From assembly GCF_020400605.1 (NCBI RefSeq), contig NZ_JAINRD010000005.1, positions 353,991 to 417,990 on the forward strand: a stretch of DNA of 64,000 bases, read 5' to 3'. Shown one piece after another: positions 49,183 through 58,218 of the stretch. Origin of the DNA: Streptomyces aculeolatus (GTDB taxonomy: Bacteria > Actinomycetota > Actinomycetes > Streptomycetales > Streptomycetaceae). A program made the translations under genes and the position numbers. Below the pieces are notes generated by a model. The model saw only the letters and a list, made by a program, of their open reading frames with translations. It had not been told where the DNA came from and did not search any database. Within the stretch, counting starts at the first letter, position 1. Each line of letters begins with the position of its first letter.

Positions 49183-51204
49183 TTAGACGGCGCGCTCTAG
49201 ATTGCGGCGCTCGGACTTCTCCGCGAGCGCGCGCACGGCCTCGCCGAAGCGGACGACGGATGCGGGCTCGTCGGGTCCGAGCAGGTATTCCTTCAGCTCC
49301 TCGCGCGCTCCGCGCAGCGGGTCCGCCGCGGGGTCGGGGACGGCGGCGAGCAGCTCGTCGATGCTGGCGGCGTCGGGGGCGAGGATGACCGCCGCCCGCA
49401 CCGCGGTGTTCTGGCGCTTGAACTCCTGCTCCCCCAGGCCCGCGGAGTCGGTCACCGCGTACGGCTTGCCGCTGGCGATGAAGTCCGACACGACGCTGGA
49501 GATGTCCGAGACCATGCCGTGCGAGACGTTGAAGCAGTCGTACAGCCGCGGCCGGTCGCCGGTGACGACCCGGTGCTCCCACCAGCCGAAGGACCGCCAG
49601 TAGGCGTCGTTCCATTCCTCCTTCAGCCGGGCCGCCTCCGCCTCGCGGGCGGGGTCGACCACCGCGTCGCGGGAGGTCTGGGCCTCGTCGGCGGCCTCGT
49701 CCGTGAGCCGGCCGAGCCGCTCCAGCTGCGCCTCGATGCGGACCAGCTCGGCCCGCGCCGCCTCCCGTTCGCCCTGCCCGGCCGCGGCCGCGCGGACCCA
49801 GCGGGGGTCGGCGGCGCGGCGCGTACGGGCCTGCTCGACCATGGCGACGATGCGCTCGTGGGCGGCCTTGGCGAGCGGGCTGACCATGCCGGTGAACGGG
49901 TGCGGCTTGTACAGCACGCGCACCGGCGGGTCGGCGGCCAGCAGCCGGCGCACGATGTTCTCGCCGGCGAGCATGAGCGAGGTGTTGCCGGGGTCGTCGG
50001 TCCAGCCCTCCCACGTCGGCGCGTAGAGGATGGTGGGGATGCGGTCGGCGGCGGGCGCCTCGGCGGGGCGGATCGGCGCCAGCTGCGGGCGGCCGACCTC
50101 CACGATGGCGTCGTCGCGGACGCCGACGTCGGCCAGCGCGTAGCGGTCGCGCCCCGCGCGGCCGGCGGTCCACACCTCGTCGTAGACCTTGGCGTACGGG
50201 TTGATGCTGGCGACCTTGTCGCTGTCGCCGTGGCCGATGAAGACGTGCTTCATCGTGGGCACCCGCAGCAGGTGGATGTTCTTGCCGACGTTCGCGGGGT
50301 ACAGCGCGACCCGCACCGAGGCCAGGTCCATGTTCATCAGGTGCACCGCGGACGGCACGCACGCCACCGGCACGGTGGTGGAGGCCAGGCCGGGCAGGGT
50401 GTGCTGCTCGCGCACGATGAGCAGCGGGCGCTCGTCCAGCTCCTCCAGCGTCTCCAGCCACATGTTGATCTGGTACGTGGACTCCTTGGTGCCGGAGAAG
50501 TAGAGCACCAGGGTCGGCCGGTAGGCGCGCAGCCACTCGTCGAACCACTCCAGCACCGCGTCCCGCTTCGGCGGCAGCGCGCCGGGCCGCAGGTGGTAGG
50601 CCACGACGAGGATGTACAGGAGGGTCAGGCCCAGCGTCACGGCCATGCCGGCGTAGCCGTACGCGCCCCGCCCGGTCTCGGCGGCGACCAGCACCCCGGC
50701 CACGGCGAACAGGTCGAGGTGCTGGACCTTCTCCGCCGCGCGATGGGTGAGCAGCCGCGGCGCGGCGTCGGAGATGCCGAGCGGCGCCAGGTCGATGTTG
50801 CGGGTGACGACGGGCAGCTTGCGGCGGTTGCGCAGCAGCGTCAGCAGGCCGCTGTGCGGCGCCTGGAGGGTGGCGACGAGGGCGAAGCAGGCGATGGCCT
50901 CGTAGCCGAGGGTGTCGCCGGTGACGCCCATCCGGGCCAGCAGCAGCACGAGCAGCAGCTGCCGCAGCATGAAGCGCAGCGTCAGGCCGGCGCGGGCGCG
51001 CGAGAGCCGGTTGAGCAGGTAGGCGTTGCGCCGGTGCAGGAAGTGGTCGGAGACGTAGGAGGCGGCCGCGACCCCGGCGAACATGCCGAGGCTCGGGATC
51101 AGGGCGGCCACGAGCATCAGCGGGTACGAGACCAGCATCACGGCGGCGGCGCCGAACTCCGCGGGGCTGCCGACCCGCACCATGCGGATGAGTGCCCCCG
51201 TCAC
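49183..51204 (-). CDS. TagF-like CDP-polyol phosphotransferase with N-terminal membrane domain
   Basis: A 673-residue protein. The first 200 residues contain five to six hydrophobic segments (AAAVMLVSYPLMLVAALIPS; LLLVLLLARMGV; LGLTLLYILVVAYH). The rest is a CDP-glycerol glycerophosphotransferase (TagF/TarL) domain: HVFIGHGDSDKVASINPYAK with the catalytic-type His, ILYAPTWEGW, VLYKPHPFTG, and SDISSVVSDFIASGKPYAVT. It polymerises glycerol- or ribitol-phosphate from the CDP-polyol. GTG start overlaps the upstream stop in GTGA, tying it to the CDP-ribitol-type enzyme. An integral membrane N-domain is unlike the peripheral TagF of Bacillus and Staphylococcus. Confidence 0.87.
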   Translation of the reverse strand: MTGALIRMVRVGSPAEFGAAAVMLVSYPLMLVAALIPSLGMFAGVAAASYVSDHFLHRRNAYLLNRLSRARAGLTLRFMLRQLLLVLLLARMGVTGDTLGYEAIACFALVATLQAPHSGLLTLLRNRRKLPVVTRNIDLAPLGISDAAPRLLTHRAAEKVQHLDLFAVAGVLVAAETGRGAYGYAGMAVTLGLTLLYILVVAYHLRPGALPPKRDAVLEWFDEWLRAYRPTLVLYFSGTKESTYQINMWLETLEELDERPLLIVREQHTLPGLASTTVPVACVPSAVHLMNMDLASVRVALYPANVGKNIHLLRVPTMKHVFIGHGDSDKVASINPYAKVYDEVWTAGRAGRDRYALADVGVRDDAIVEVGRPQLAPIRPAEAPAADRIPTILYAPTWEGWTDDPGNTSLMLAGENIVRRLLAADPPVRVLYKPHPFTGMVSPLAKAAHERIVAMVEQARTRRAADPRWVRAAAAGQGEREAARAELVRIEAQLERLGRLTDEAADEAQTSRDAVVDPAREAEAARLKEEWNDAYWRSFGWWEHRVVTGDRPRLYDCFNVSHGMVSDISSVVSDFIASGKPYAVTDSAGLGEQEFKRQNTAVRAAVILAPDAASIDELLAAVPDPAADPLRGAREELKEYLLGPDEPASVVRFGEAVRALAEKSERRNLERAV

Positions 51205-52733
51205 CGCACACCTGCCTCGGCGCCGCCCTCGCTGCGGTCGAGCACGGCGGCCAGCGCGCGGTCGACGCGCGAGCCGCGGGTCGGATCCTGCTGGCGTACG
51301 TCGATGACGTGGCCGGTCATCTCGGAGAGCAGCACGTCCAGGGAGGTGCGGGCGACGGCCTCGGAGGCCAGCAGCGACCCGGCGGGCTCCTCGCCGAACG
51401 CCTTGGTGCGCATCGGGGTGGCGGTGCGCTCGGGGTTGATGCAGTTGACGCGGACGCCGTCGCCGGCCCACTCGTCGGCGAGCGCCTGGGTGAGGTTGAC
51501 GACGGCGGCCTTGGTGGAGGAGTACAGGCTGTACTCGGCGCGGCCGCGGGTGTAGCTGCTGGAGGTGTAGAGCAGCAGCTGGCCGCGGGTCTCGGCGAGG
51601 TACTTGTGGGATATCCGGGCTATCTGGACCGGCGCGAGGTAGTTGACGCGCAGGGCCTCTTCGAGGGCGGCGTCGTCGGTGTCGGCGAGCCGGCCGATGC
51701 GCAGCACGCCGGCGGTGTTGACGACGTGGTCGATGCGGCCGGTCTCGTCGTAGGCGCGGCGCAGCGCCTCCTCTATGTCGGCCGGGTTCTCCACGTGGGT
51801 GCCGGTGGTGGAGCGGCCGAGGGGGTAGACGTGCGCGCCGTAGCCCCGGGCCAGCTCGCATATGTCGCCGCCGATGCCGTACGAGCCGCCGAAGACGACG
51901 AGCGTGCGGCCCTGAAGCAGGCTGCGGTAGGCGTCCTCGTCGCCGTGCTCGGGGGCCGAGGTGGAGGCGAGCTGGAAGAGCTTGTCGGCGATGAAGACGT
52001 CGACGGGGTGGGTGACCTTCATGTTGTACTCGTCGCCCGCGACCACGTGGATCGGCACGTCCGGCAGGTACTTCAGCACCACCGAGCAGTCGTCGGTGGC
52101 CTGGAAGTTCGGGTCGCCCGCGGCGACCTCGTACGCCCGCCGGATGGTGGAGAGCCGGAACGCCTGCGGCGTCTGCCCGCGGCGCAGCCGGGAGCGGTCC
52201 GGGACGTCGGTGATGAACTCGCCGTCCTCGCCGTGCCGCCGGGTGACGATGATCGTGTCGGCGGAGGGGATGGCGACGTCCACGGCCTGGTAGCGCTCCA
52301 GGGCGGTGACGCAGTCGGCGATGACCCGGGCCGACAGCAGGGGCCGTACGGCGTCGTGGAAGAGGACGTTCGCGTCCTCGCCGGGGGCGAGGTCCGCGCC
52401 GATCTCGGCGATGGCGCGCTCGGTGGTCTCGTTGCGGGTGCCGCCGCCCTCCAGTACCCGGCGCACCTTGGTCAGCCCCGCCTTGGCGACGATCCGCTCG
52501 ACGTCCTCGACGTAGCCGGGCGCCATGAGGACCAGGATCTCGTCGACGCTGTCGGCCTGCTCGAAGACCGCGAGCGTGTGCTCGATCACGGTCTTCCCGG
52601 CGATCTTCAGCAGTTGCTTGGGTATGGAGAGCCCCACGCGTTGCCCCGTGCCGCCCGCCAGCACCACGGCGGTGGTTCGGGTGGCCTGGCCGGTCGTACT
52701 CTCTGTCGGCTCCGTGGGGGCGCCTGTCGACAC
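51201..52733 (-). CDS. Bifunctional cytidylyltransferase/short-chain reductase (CDP-ribitol synthesis type)
   Basis: A 510-residue fusion. Residues 18-255 are an IspD/TarI-like cytidylyltransferase: AVVLAGGTGQRVGLSIPKQL, VLFHDAVRPLLSARVI, and RGQTPQAFRLSTI. Residues 280-500 are a short-chain dehydrogenase: LVVFGGSYGIGGDICELARG, NTAGVL, and SLYSSTKAAVVNLTQALADE with the Tyr-x-x-x-Lys-type site. The same order occurs in Haemophilus Bcs1, which reduces ribulose 5-phosphate and activates it to CDP-ribitol. The GTG at 52733 follows AGGAG; a TTG at 52817 would add a poor leader. It supplies the TagF-like polymerase it overlaps. Confidence 0.88.
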   Translation of the reverse strand: MSTGAPTEPTESTTGQATRTTAVVLAGGTGQRVGLSIPKQLLKIAGKTVIEHTLAVFEQADSVDEILVLMAPGYVEDVERIVAKAGLTKVRRVLEGGGTRNETTERAIAEIGADLAPGEDANVLFHDAVRPLLSARVIADCVTALERYQAVDVAIPSADTIIVTRRHGEDGEFITDVPDRSRLRRGQTPQAFRLSTIRRAYEVAAGDPNFQATDDCSVVLKYLPDVPIHVVAGDEYNMKVTHPVDVFIADKLFQLASTSAPEHGDEDAYRSLLQGRTLVVFGGSYGIGGDICELARGYGAHVYPLGRSTTGTHVENPADIEEALRRAYDETGRIDHVVNTAGVLRIGRLADTDDAALEEALRVNYLAPVQIARISHKYLAETRGQLLLYTSSSYTRGRAEYSLYSSTKAAVVNLTQALADEWAGDGVRVNCINPERTATPMRTKAFGEEPAGSLLASEAVARTSLDVLLSEMTGHVIDVRQQDPTRGSRVDRALAAVLDRSEGGAEAGVR

Positions 52734-52865
52734 TGCTGCTCCTGGGTGGTGATCGTGAGCGTCCACCGAATTCGGGGTGAATTCGGCTCGACTGGAAGAC
52801 ATCCGAATGATGCGCAAAGTTGTACCCGGTTACGAGCTGAGCACGAGATCGTCACCTCCCCGTGA

Positions 52866-54428
52866 TCAGGACGCCGGGCGGACGGCTCGCCGCCCGTCCC
52901 GGCCGAGCCAGGCGAGCAGCGCGCGCGCCGGGTTCGCACTCTCCACCCGTACCGCCTGCAAAGGCAACTCCGACCTGCTGTTTCCCGCGATCCGCAGGGC
53001 GAGGTGCCAGACGCCGGGATGGGGCACGCGGATACGGGCCGTGAACGCCCGCTTGCCGGCCGTGCCGGGGGCGGATGTGAGGTCTTTCACGGGGTCTTCC
53101 GCGGGAGCCGGGACGGCCACCGTCACCGTGCGGCCGTCGCTCTCGCGGGTCGCCGTCAGCTCCAGCGCCACCGCGGGCAGCCGGGTGCGGCGCCGGCCGC
53201 GGACGGATAACACCCGGGAGTCCCGGCGGTCCTGGGCGACGGTGACCGACGCGGGCCGGACGAAGGAGCGGGCGCCGACCTGGCGGGTGACGTCGAACAC
53301 GGAGTCGGGCAGGCCGAGGCGGGAGTCGCGGAAGTACGGGTAGTGGGCGTAGACGCGGCCGCCCTCGACGGTGAAGTCGGCGGGCGCCAGCCAGCGGACC
53401 GGCCTGTCGCCGCCCTCGCGGTCGAGCACGTCGCGGCGCTTGCCGATGTAGCGGACGACCGCCACCGCCTCCTCGTACAGCCCGCGCCGCACCAGCTCGC
53501 CCTGGAGCCGCACGATCGCCGGGAGCTTGGCCATCGCCGTCTCGCTGTACCAGCGCGCGACGGGCTCGTGCACCGCGGCGAACATCCGGCGGGAGCGCTC
53601 GGGGTCGGGCTCCCTGCGCACGCCGCGCAGCGCGCGCTGGAGGTTGACCCCGTACAGGCGGGTGAGGAGGTGGTCGCGGCGGGGGCCCGCGGGGGTGTTC
53701 TCGCCGACGAGGGCGAACATGGCGGCGAGGGGGCCGAAGTTGCCGGCGGCGGGGCGGGGGGACTTGCGGACGGTGGTGGTGAGGTTGCCGCCGTCGTCTC
53801 GCAGCACGTAGTACACGCAGTCGTACGAGGCGAGCACGGAGATCTTCGCGGCGTGCAGGTACACCTTCGTCACGAAGACCTGGTCCTCGCCGGTGCGCAG
53901 GTCCTCGGGGAAGCGCAGGCCGTGCCGCTCGATCAGCTCGCGGCGGACGAGCTTCATCGGGTTGAGCACCCAGAAGACCCGGGAGCCGTAGAGGTCGGCG
54001 TCGGGCTGGTCGCGCTTGAACATCGACGTCGGCGGCTTGCGCCCGCCGACGCCGACGAGCTTGCCGACGACGACGTCCGAGCCGTTCTCGTCGGCCATCG
54101 CGGCCATGCGCTGGAGCGCCTCGGGGCCGAGGTAGTCGTCGGCGTCGAGGAAGAACACGTACCGGCCGCGGGCCAGCCCGATGCCGGTGTTGCGGGGCGC
54201 GGCCGGGCCGCCGGAGTTCTCCTGGTGCACGACGCGGACGCGCCCGGGGTGGGCGCGGGCGAAGCGGTCCAGTTCCGCGCCGGTGCCGTCGGTCGAACCG
54301 TCGTCGACGGCGACGACCTCGACGGCCTCCGGCGGCAGGCTCTGCTCCAGCACCGATTCGACGCACCTGGTCAGGTACGGCATGGCGTTGTAGGCGGCGA
54401 TGACGACGCTCACCTGCGGCTGTTCCAC
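52866..54428 (-). CDS. GT2-family glycosyltransferase (TarP/TarS-like layout), copy 2
   Basis: A 520-residue paralogue of the enzyme at 47208-49169. GT-A domain: VSVVIAAYNAMPYLTRCVES, VVAVDDGSTDGTGAELDRFA, HQENSGGPAAPRNTGIGLAR, and the DxD in VFFLDADDYLGPE. A helical middle and a shorter C-terminal beta region follow (130 residues fewer). The GTG at 54428 is preceded by GGGGGG; a longer frame to 54482 lacks a ribosome site. It is the most upstream gene of the cluster; 132 bases separate it from the CDP-ribitol gene, where a second promoter may lie. Likely adds sugar to the wall polymer. Confidence 0.85.
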   Translation of the reverse strand: MEQPQVSVVIAAYNAMPYLTRCVESVLEQSLPPEAVEVVAVDDGSTDGTGAELDRFARAHPGRVRVVHQENSGGPAAPRNTGIGLARGRYVFFLDADDYLGPEALQRMAAMADENGSDVVVGKLVGVGGRKPPTSMFKRDQPDADLYGSRVFWVLNPMKLVRRELIERHGLRFPEDLRTGEDQVFVTKVYLHAAKISVLASYDCVYYVLRDDGGNLTTTVRKSPRPAAGNFGPLAAMFALVGENTPAGPRRDHLLTRLYGVNLQRALRGVRREPDPERSRRMFAAVHEPVARWYSETAMAKLPAIVRLQGELVRRGLYEEAVAVVRYIGKRRDVLDREGGDRPVRWLAPADFTVEGGRVYAHYPYFRDSRLGLPDSVFDVTRQVGARSFVRPASVTVAQDRRDSRVLSVRGRRRTRLPAVALELTATRESDGRTVTVAVPAPAEDPVKDLTSAPGTAGKRAFTARIRVPHPGVWHLALRIAGNSRSELPLQAVRVESANPARALLAWLGRDGRRAVRPAS

Positions 54429-54518
54429 TGGCCCCCCAGCACGATCTCGATGTCGCTCAAGGAGACCGGTCCGGAGGGCCAATGGTTGTCCTGTGTTTCC
54501 GTATTCGTAACGGGTTAT

Positions 54519-55922
54519 TCAGACCTTCACTGGTTGCGACCCCGGCTCCAACGGGGGCTCCAGCGGGGCGTCCACGGGCTCCCCGGTCTTCGCCGCGGGC
54601 GCGGGCGCGTGGTCGTCCACGAGGGTCGCCTCGTCGAACGGCACCCGGCCGGCGAGGACGTGCTCGACGCGGTCCTTGTCGATCTCCTTGGTCCAGGTGC
54701 CGATGAGCACCGTGGCCACCGCGTTGCCGGCGAAGTTGGTCAGCGCCCGGGCCTCGCTCATGAACCGGTCGATGCCGACGATCAGGCCGACGCCGTCGAC
54801 CAGTTCGGGGCGGTGCGACTGCAGCCCGCCGGCCAGGGTGGCGAGGCCGGCGCCGGTGACGCCCGCGGCGCCCTTGGAGGCGACGATCATGAAGACGAGC
54901 AGCGAGATCTGCTGGCCGATGGAGAGCGGGTCGCCCATCGCCTCGGCGATGAACAGCGAGGCCATGGTGAGGTAGATGGCGGTGCCGTCGAGGTTGAAGG
55001 AGTAGCCGGTCGGCACGGTGATGCCGACGACGGGCTTGGAGACGCCGAGGTGCTCCATCTTCGCGATCAGCCGGGGCAGCGCCGACTCCGAGGAGGAGGT
55101 GGAGACGATCAGCAGGAACTCCCGGGCCAGGTACTTCAGCAGCCGGAAGATGTTGACGCCGGTGAAGAACTTCAGCACCAGGCCCAGCACCACGAAGACG
55201 AAGAGCGCGCAGGTGACGTAGAAGCCGATCATGATCATGGCCAGCGACTTCAGCGCGTCCACGCCGGTCTCCCCGACGACCGCCGCGATGGCGCCGAACG
55301 CGCCCACCGGGGCCGCCCACATGATCATCGCCAGCACCCGGAAGACCAGCCGCTGGATGTGCCCGATGCCGATCAGCACCGGCTCGCCGACGCGGCCCAT
55401 GGCCTGCAGCGCGAAGCCCACCAGCAGCGCCACGAACAGCGTCTGGAGCACCTCGCCCGCGGTGAAGGCGGAGACCATTGTGTCCGGGATGATCCCGAGC
55501 AGGAACTCGGTGGTCGACTCGGCGTCGCCGGCGGCGGCCTGGTCGGCGCCGGCGCTGCGGGTCTCGTCGGTGATGTGCAGGCCGTCGCCGGGCTGCACGA
55601 TGTTGCCGACGACCAGGCCGATGGCCAGCGCGGCGGTGGACATCACCAGGAAGTAGCCGAGCGCCAGCCCGCCGACCGCGCCGACCTTGGCGGCTTTGCG
55701 GACCGAGCCGATGCCCAGCACGATGGTGCAGAAGATGATCGGCGAGATCATCATCTTGATCAGGTTGACGAAGCCCTCGCCGATCGGCTTCAGCTCCACG
55801 GCCGCGTCGGGCGCGGCGAAGCCGACCGCGACGCCCGCGAGCACGGCGACGATGACGGCGAGATACAGATAATGGGTGCGGTCCCGCTTCACGCGGCCCG
55901 CCACGGGGGTGGGTGCAGCCAC
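54519..55922 (-). CDS. dctA: C4-dicarboxylate/H+ or Na+ symporter, DctA family
   Basis: A 467-residue DAACS (SLC1-like) carrier with eight helices and two hairpins. Signature segments: LIKMMISPIIFCTIVLGIGS, LIVSTSSSESALPRLIAKME (Ser-rich hairpin), GITVPTGYSFNLDGTAIYL and LVDGVGLIVGIDRFMSEARA, and NFAGNAVATVLIGTWTKEI. These match DctA uptake of succinate, fumarate and malate. GAGGAGG lies ahead of the GTG start at 55922. It is divergent from a CitA/DcuS-type kinase, 118 bases away, that probably senses the substrate and switches it on. The C-terminal 45 residues are Pro-rich. Confidence 0.92.
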   Translation of the reverse strand: MAAPTPVAGRVKRDRTHYLYLAVIVAVLAGVAVGFAAPDAAVELKPIGEGFVNLIKMMISPIIFCTIVLGIGSVRKAAKVGAVGGLALGYFLVMSTAALAIGLVVGNIVQPGDGLHITDETRSAGADQAAAGDAESTTEFLLGIIPDTMVSAFTAGEVLQTLFVALLVGFALQAMGRVGEPVLIGIGHIQRLVFRVLAMIMWAAPVGAFGAIAAVVGETGVDALKSLAMIMIGFYVTCALFVFVVLGLVLKFFTGVNIFRLLKYLAREFLLIVSTSSSESALPRLIAKMEHLGVSKPVVGITVPTGYSFNLDGTAIYLTMASLFIAEAMGDPLSIGQQISLLVFMIVASKGAAGVTGAGLATLAGGLQSHRPELVDGVGLIVGIDRFMSEARALTNFAGNAVATVLIGTWTKEIDKDRVEHVLAGRVPFDEATLVDDHAPAPAAKTGEPVDAPLEPPLEPGSQPVKV

Positions 55923-56040
55923 GTCGCTGCCTCCTCACGGCTCGGTGTCCCTGCGGTCCCGGTGAATATGTCGGCCGGCGCGGACGGCGTCACCGTTGCG
56001 TTCATTTCGTTCACGTGACCGGTCCGGCGACACTGGGTCC

Positions 56041-58218
56041 ATGCGCCTCCCCCGCCCCCGCAGCCTGGCCGGCCAGCTCTTCGCGATGCAGGTCGTGCTG
56101 GTCACGCTGATGGTGGCCGGGTCGGCGGTCTTCATGTACGTCACGGCGCACGACCGCGCGGAGGAGGCGGCGGCCCGGCAGGCGGAGAGCACGGCGCGGT
56201 CGGTGGCGGCGGCCCCCGGGGTGGCCCGGGCGATCACCGGCGGCGGCAACCCGTCCGACGTCCTGCAGCCGTACACCGAGCGCGCCCGGCGGGGCACGGC
56301 GGTGACGTTCATCACGATCATGGCCCCGGACGGCACCCGCTTCACCCACCCCAACCCGGACGTGATCGGCGAGGCGTTCCTCGGCCACACCGCCCGTGCG
56401 CTGCAAGGCGAGACGTTCAGCGAGACGTACACGGGCACGCTCGGCCCGTCGCTGCGCGTGGTCACGCCGGTACGGGCGGACGACGGGCGGATCGTCGGGC
56501 TGGTGAGCGCGGGGATCACCATCAAGACGATCAGCGACGAGGTGCGGCGGCAGCTGATGCCCGTGCTGTACGTCGCGGCGGGGGCGCTGGCGCTGGCGGG
56601 GCTGGCGACGTACCTCATCAACGCGCGGCTGCGGCGGCACACGCACGGCATGAACGCGGGCGAGCTGAGCCGGCTGCACGACTACCACCAGGCGACGCTG
56701 CACGCCGTGCGCGAGGGCCTGCTCATGCTCGACGGCTCGGGGCGGATCGCGCTGGTCAACGACGGGGCGCGGGAGCTGCTCGGCATGGGCGCGGACGGGG
56801 AGGTGGTGGGCCGGCCGGTCGCCGACCTCGGGCTGCCGGCGCCGCTGACGGAGGCGCTGCTGTCGCCGGGGCCGCGGGTCGACGAGGTGCACCTGACGCG
56901 GGACCGCACGGTGGTCGTCAACACCTCGCCGGTCACGGGCGGCGAGCACCGTGGCACGGTCGTCACGCTGCGGGACGTCACGGAGCTGCAGACGCTCACG
57001 GGCGAGCTGGACTCGGCACGGGGCTTCGCGGAGGCGCTGCGCTCGCAGGCGCACGAGTCGGCGAACCGGCTGCACGCGGTGGTCTCGCTGATCGAGCTGG
57101 GGCGCACGGCGCAGGCGGTGGAGTTCGCCACCGCGGAGCTGGAGCTGGCGCAGACGCTGACGGACCGGGTGACGGGGGCGGTGACGGAACCGGTGCTGGC
57201 GGCGCTGCTGCTGGGGAAGGCCGCGCAGGCGAACGAGCAGGGGGTGGAGCTGGTGCTGAGCCCGGACAGCCGCATCGACGACGGCGTCCTGCCCCCGACG
57301 CTGCCGGCCCGGGACCTGGTGACGGTGCTGGGCAACCTGATCGACAACGCGGTGGACGCGGCGGCGGAGGGTGCGAGGACCCGGACGGCGTCCGGGATAC
57401 GGGACGGCGGCCAGCCGCAGGTACGGGTCACGGCGCGGGCGGCGGACGGCGAACTGCTGCTGCGGGTCGCGGACGACGGCCCGGGAGTGGACCCGGACCG
57501 GGCGGAGGAGGTCTTCGCCCGCGGCTGGACGACGAAGCGCGGGGGCCAGGGCGGCCGCGGCCTGGGCCTGGCCCTCGTCCGCCAGGCGGCCCGCCGCCAC
57601 GGCGGCGAGGCGACGCTGACCGCCCCGGAGGGCGGCGGCGCGGAGTTCACGGTCCGCCTACCGCTGGGCCCGCCGGCAGCCGGTTCCGGCGGACCCGCGG
57701 AACCCGGCGAGCCGCGGAGGACCCCCGGGGCGGGCCCGGGCACCCCCGCGGCGGGGCCCGGGACGCCTCAGGACACGCCGGACACGGCGGCCCGTACGGG
57801 CGCGCAGGCGCCCGGCGCGGACCCCCCGGCGGCCCCGGGCGGGTCCGCCGGGCGACGTGCCGCAGCGCCGGATGCGGCGGAGCCGCGGAAGGCCGCCGAC
57901 GGCGGTCCGGCCGCCGCGGCGCCCCGGGTGCCGGCGGCGCGCCACCCGGCCGACGGCGCCCCGCACCGGCCCACGGGCCCCGCGGAGCCGCCCGCCGCAT
58001 CCCGGCGTTCGGCTCCCCGCACGTCCACCGCACAGCCGGACACCACCGACGACCCGCCCCGCCCGCACCGTTCCGCCGGCTCGCCCGGCGGGCCCCCGCC
58101 TCCGCTCCCCCGCGCCCGCACCGCGGAAGCGGACACCGACCCCCCGCCGGCCGAGCCCGCGGACCCGGCCGGTCCGCCCCCGCGTCCGGCCCCCCGGACC
58201 CGCAGGGACGCCCGGTGA
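56041..58218 (+). CDS. CitA/DcuS-family sensor histidine kinase with long disordered tail
   Basis: A 725-residue kinase. TM1 about 13-33, extracellular PAS-like sensor (34-175) with FITIMAPDGTRFTHPNPDVI and VVTPVRADDGRIVGLVSAGI, TM2 about 180-200, cytoplasmic PAS (215-320), His box QAHESANRLHAVVSLIELG, and an ATPase domain with NLIDNAVDAA, VADDGPGVDPDRAEEVFARG and GGRGLGLALVRQAARRHGGE. The typical protein ends near residue 540; here about 185 more residues of Ala/Pro/Gly follow. The likely ligand is a C4-dicarboxylate, since the gene is divergent from dctA. GTGA overlap with the regulator gene. Confidence 0.88.
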   Translation: MRLPRPRSLAGQLFAMQVVLVTLMVAGSAVFMYVTAHDRAEEAAARQAESTARSVAAAPGVARAITGGGNPSDVLQPYTERARRGTAVTFITIMAPDGTRFTHPNPDVIGEAFLGHTARALQGETFSETYTGTLGPSLRVVTPVRADDGRIVGLVSAGITIKTISDEVRRQLMPVLYVAAGALALAGLATYLINARLRRHTHGMNAGELSRLHDYHQATLHAVREGLLMLDGSGRIALVNDGARELLGMGADGEVVGRPVADLGLPAPLTEALLSPGPRVDEVHLTRDRTVVVNTSPVTGGEHRGTVVTLRDVTELQTLTGELDSARGFAEALRSQAHESANRLHAVVSLIELGRTAQAVEFATAELELAQTLTDRVTGAVTEPVLAALLLGKAAQANEQGVELVLSPDSRIDDGVLPPTLPARDLVTVLGNLIDNAVDAAAEGARTRTASGIRDGGQPQVRVTARAADGELLLRVADDGPGVDPDRAEEVFARGWTTKRGGQGGRGLGLALVRQAARRHGGEATLTAPEGGGAEFTVRLPLGPPAAGSGGPAEPGEPRRTPGAGPGTPAAGPGTPQDTPDTAARTGAQAPGADPPAAPGGSAGRRAAAPDAAEPRKAADGGPAAAAPRVPAARHPADGAPHRPTGPAEPPAASRRSAPRTSTAQPDTTDDPPRPHRSAGSPGGPPPPLPRARTAEADTDPPPAEPADPAGPPPRPAPRTRRDAR

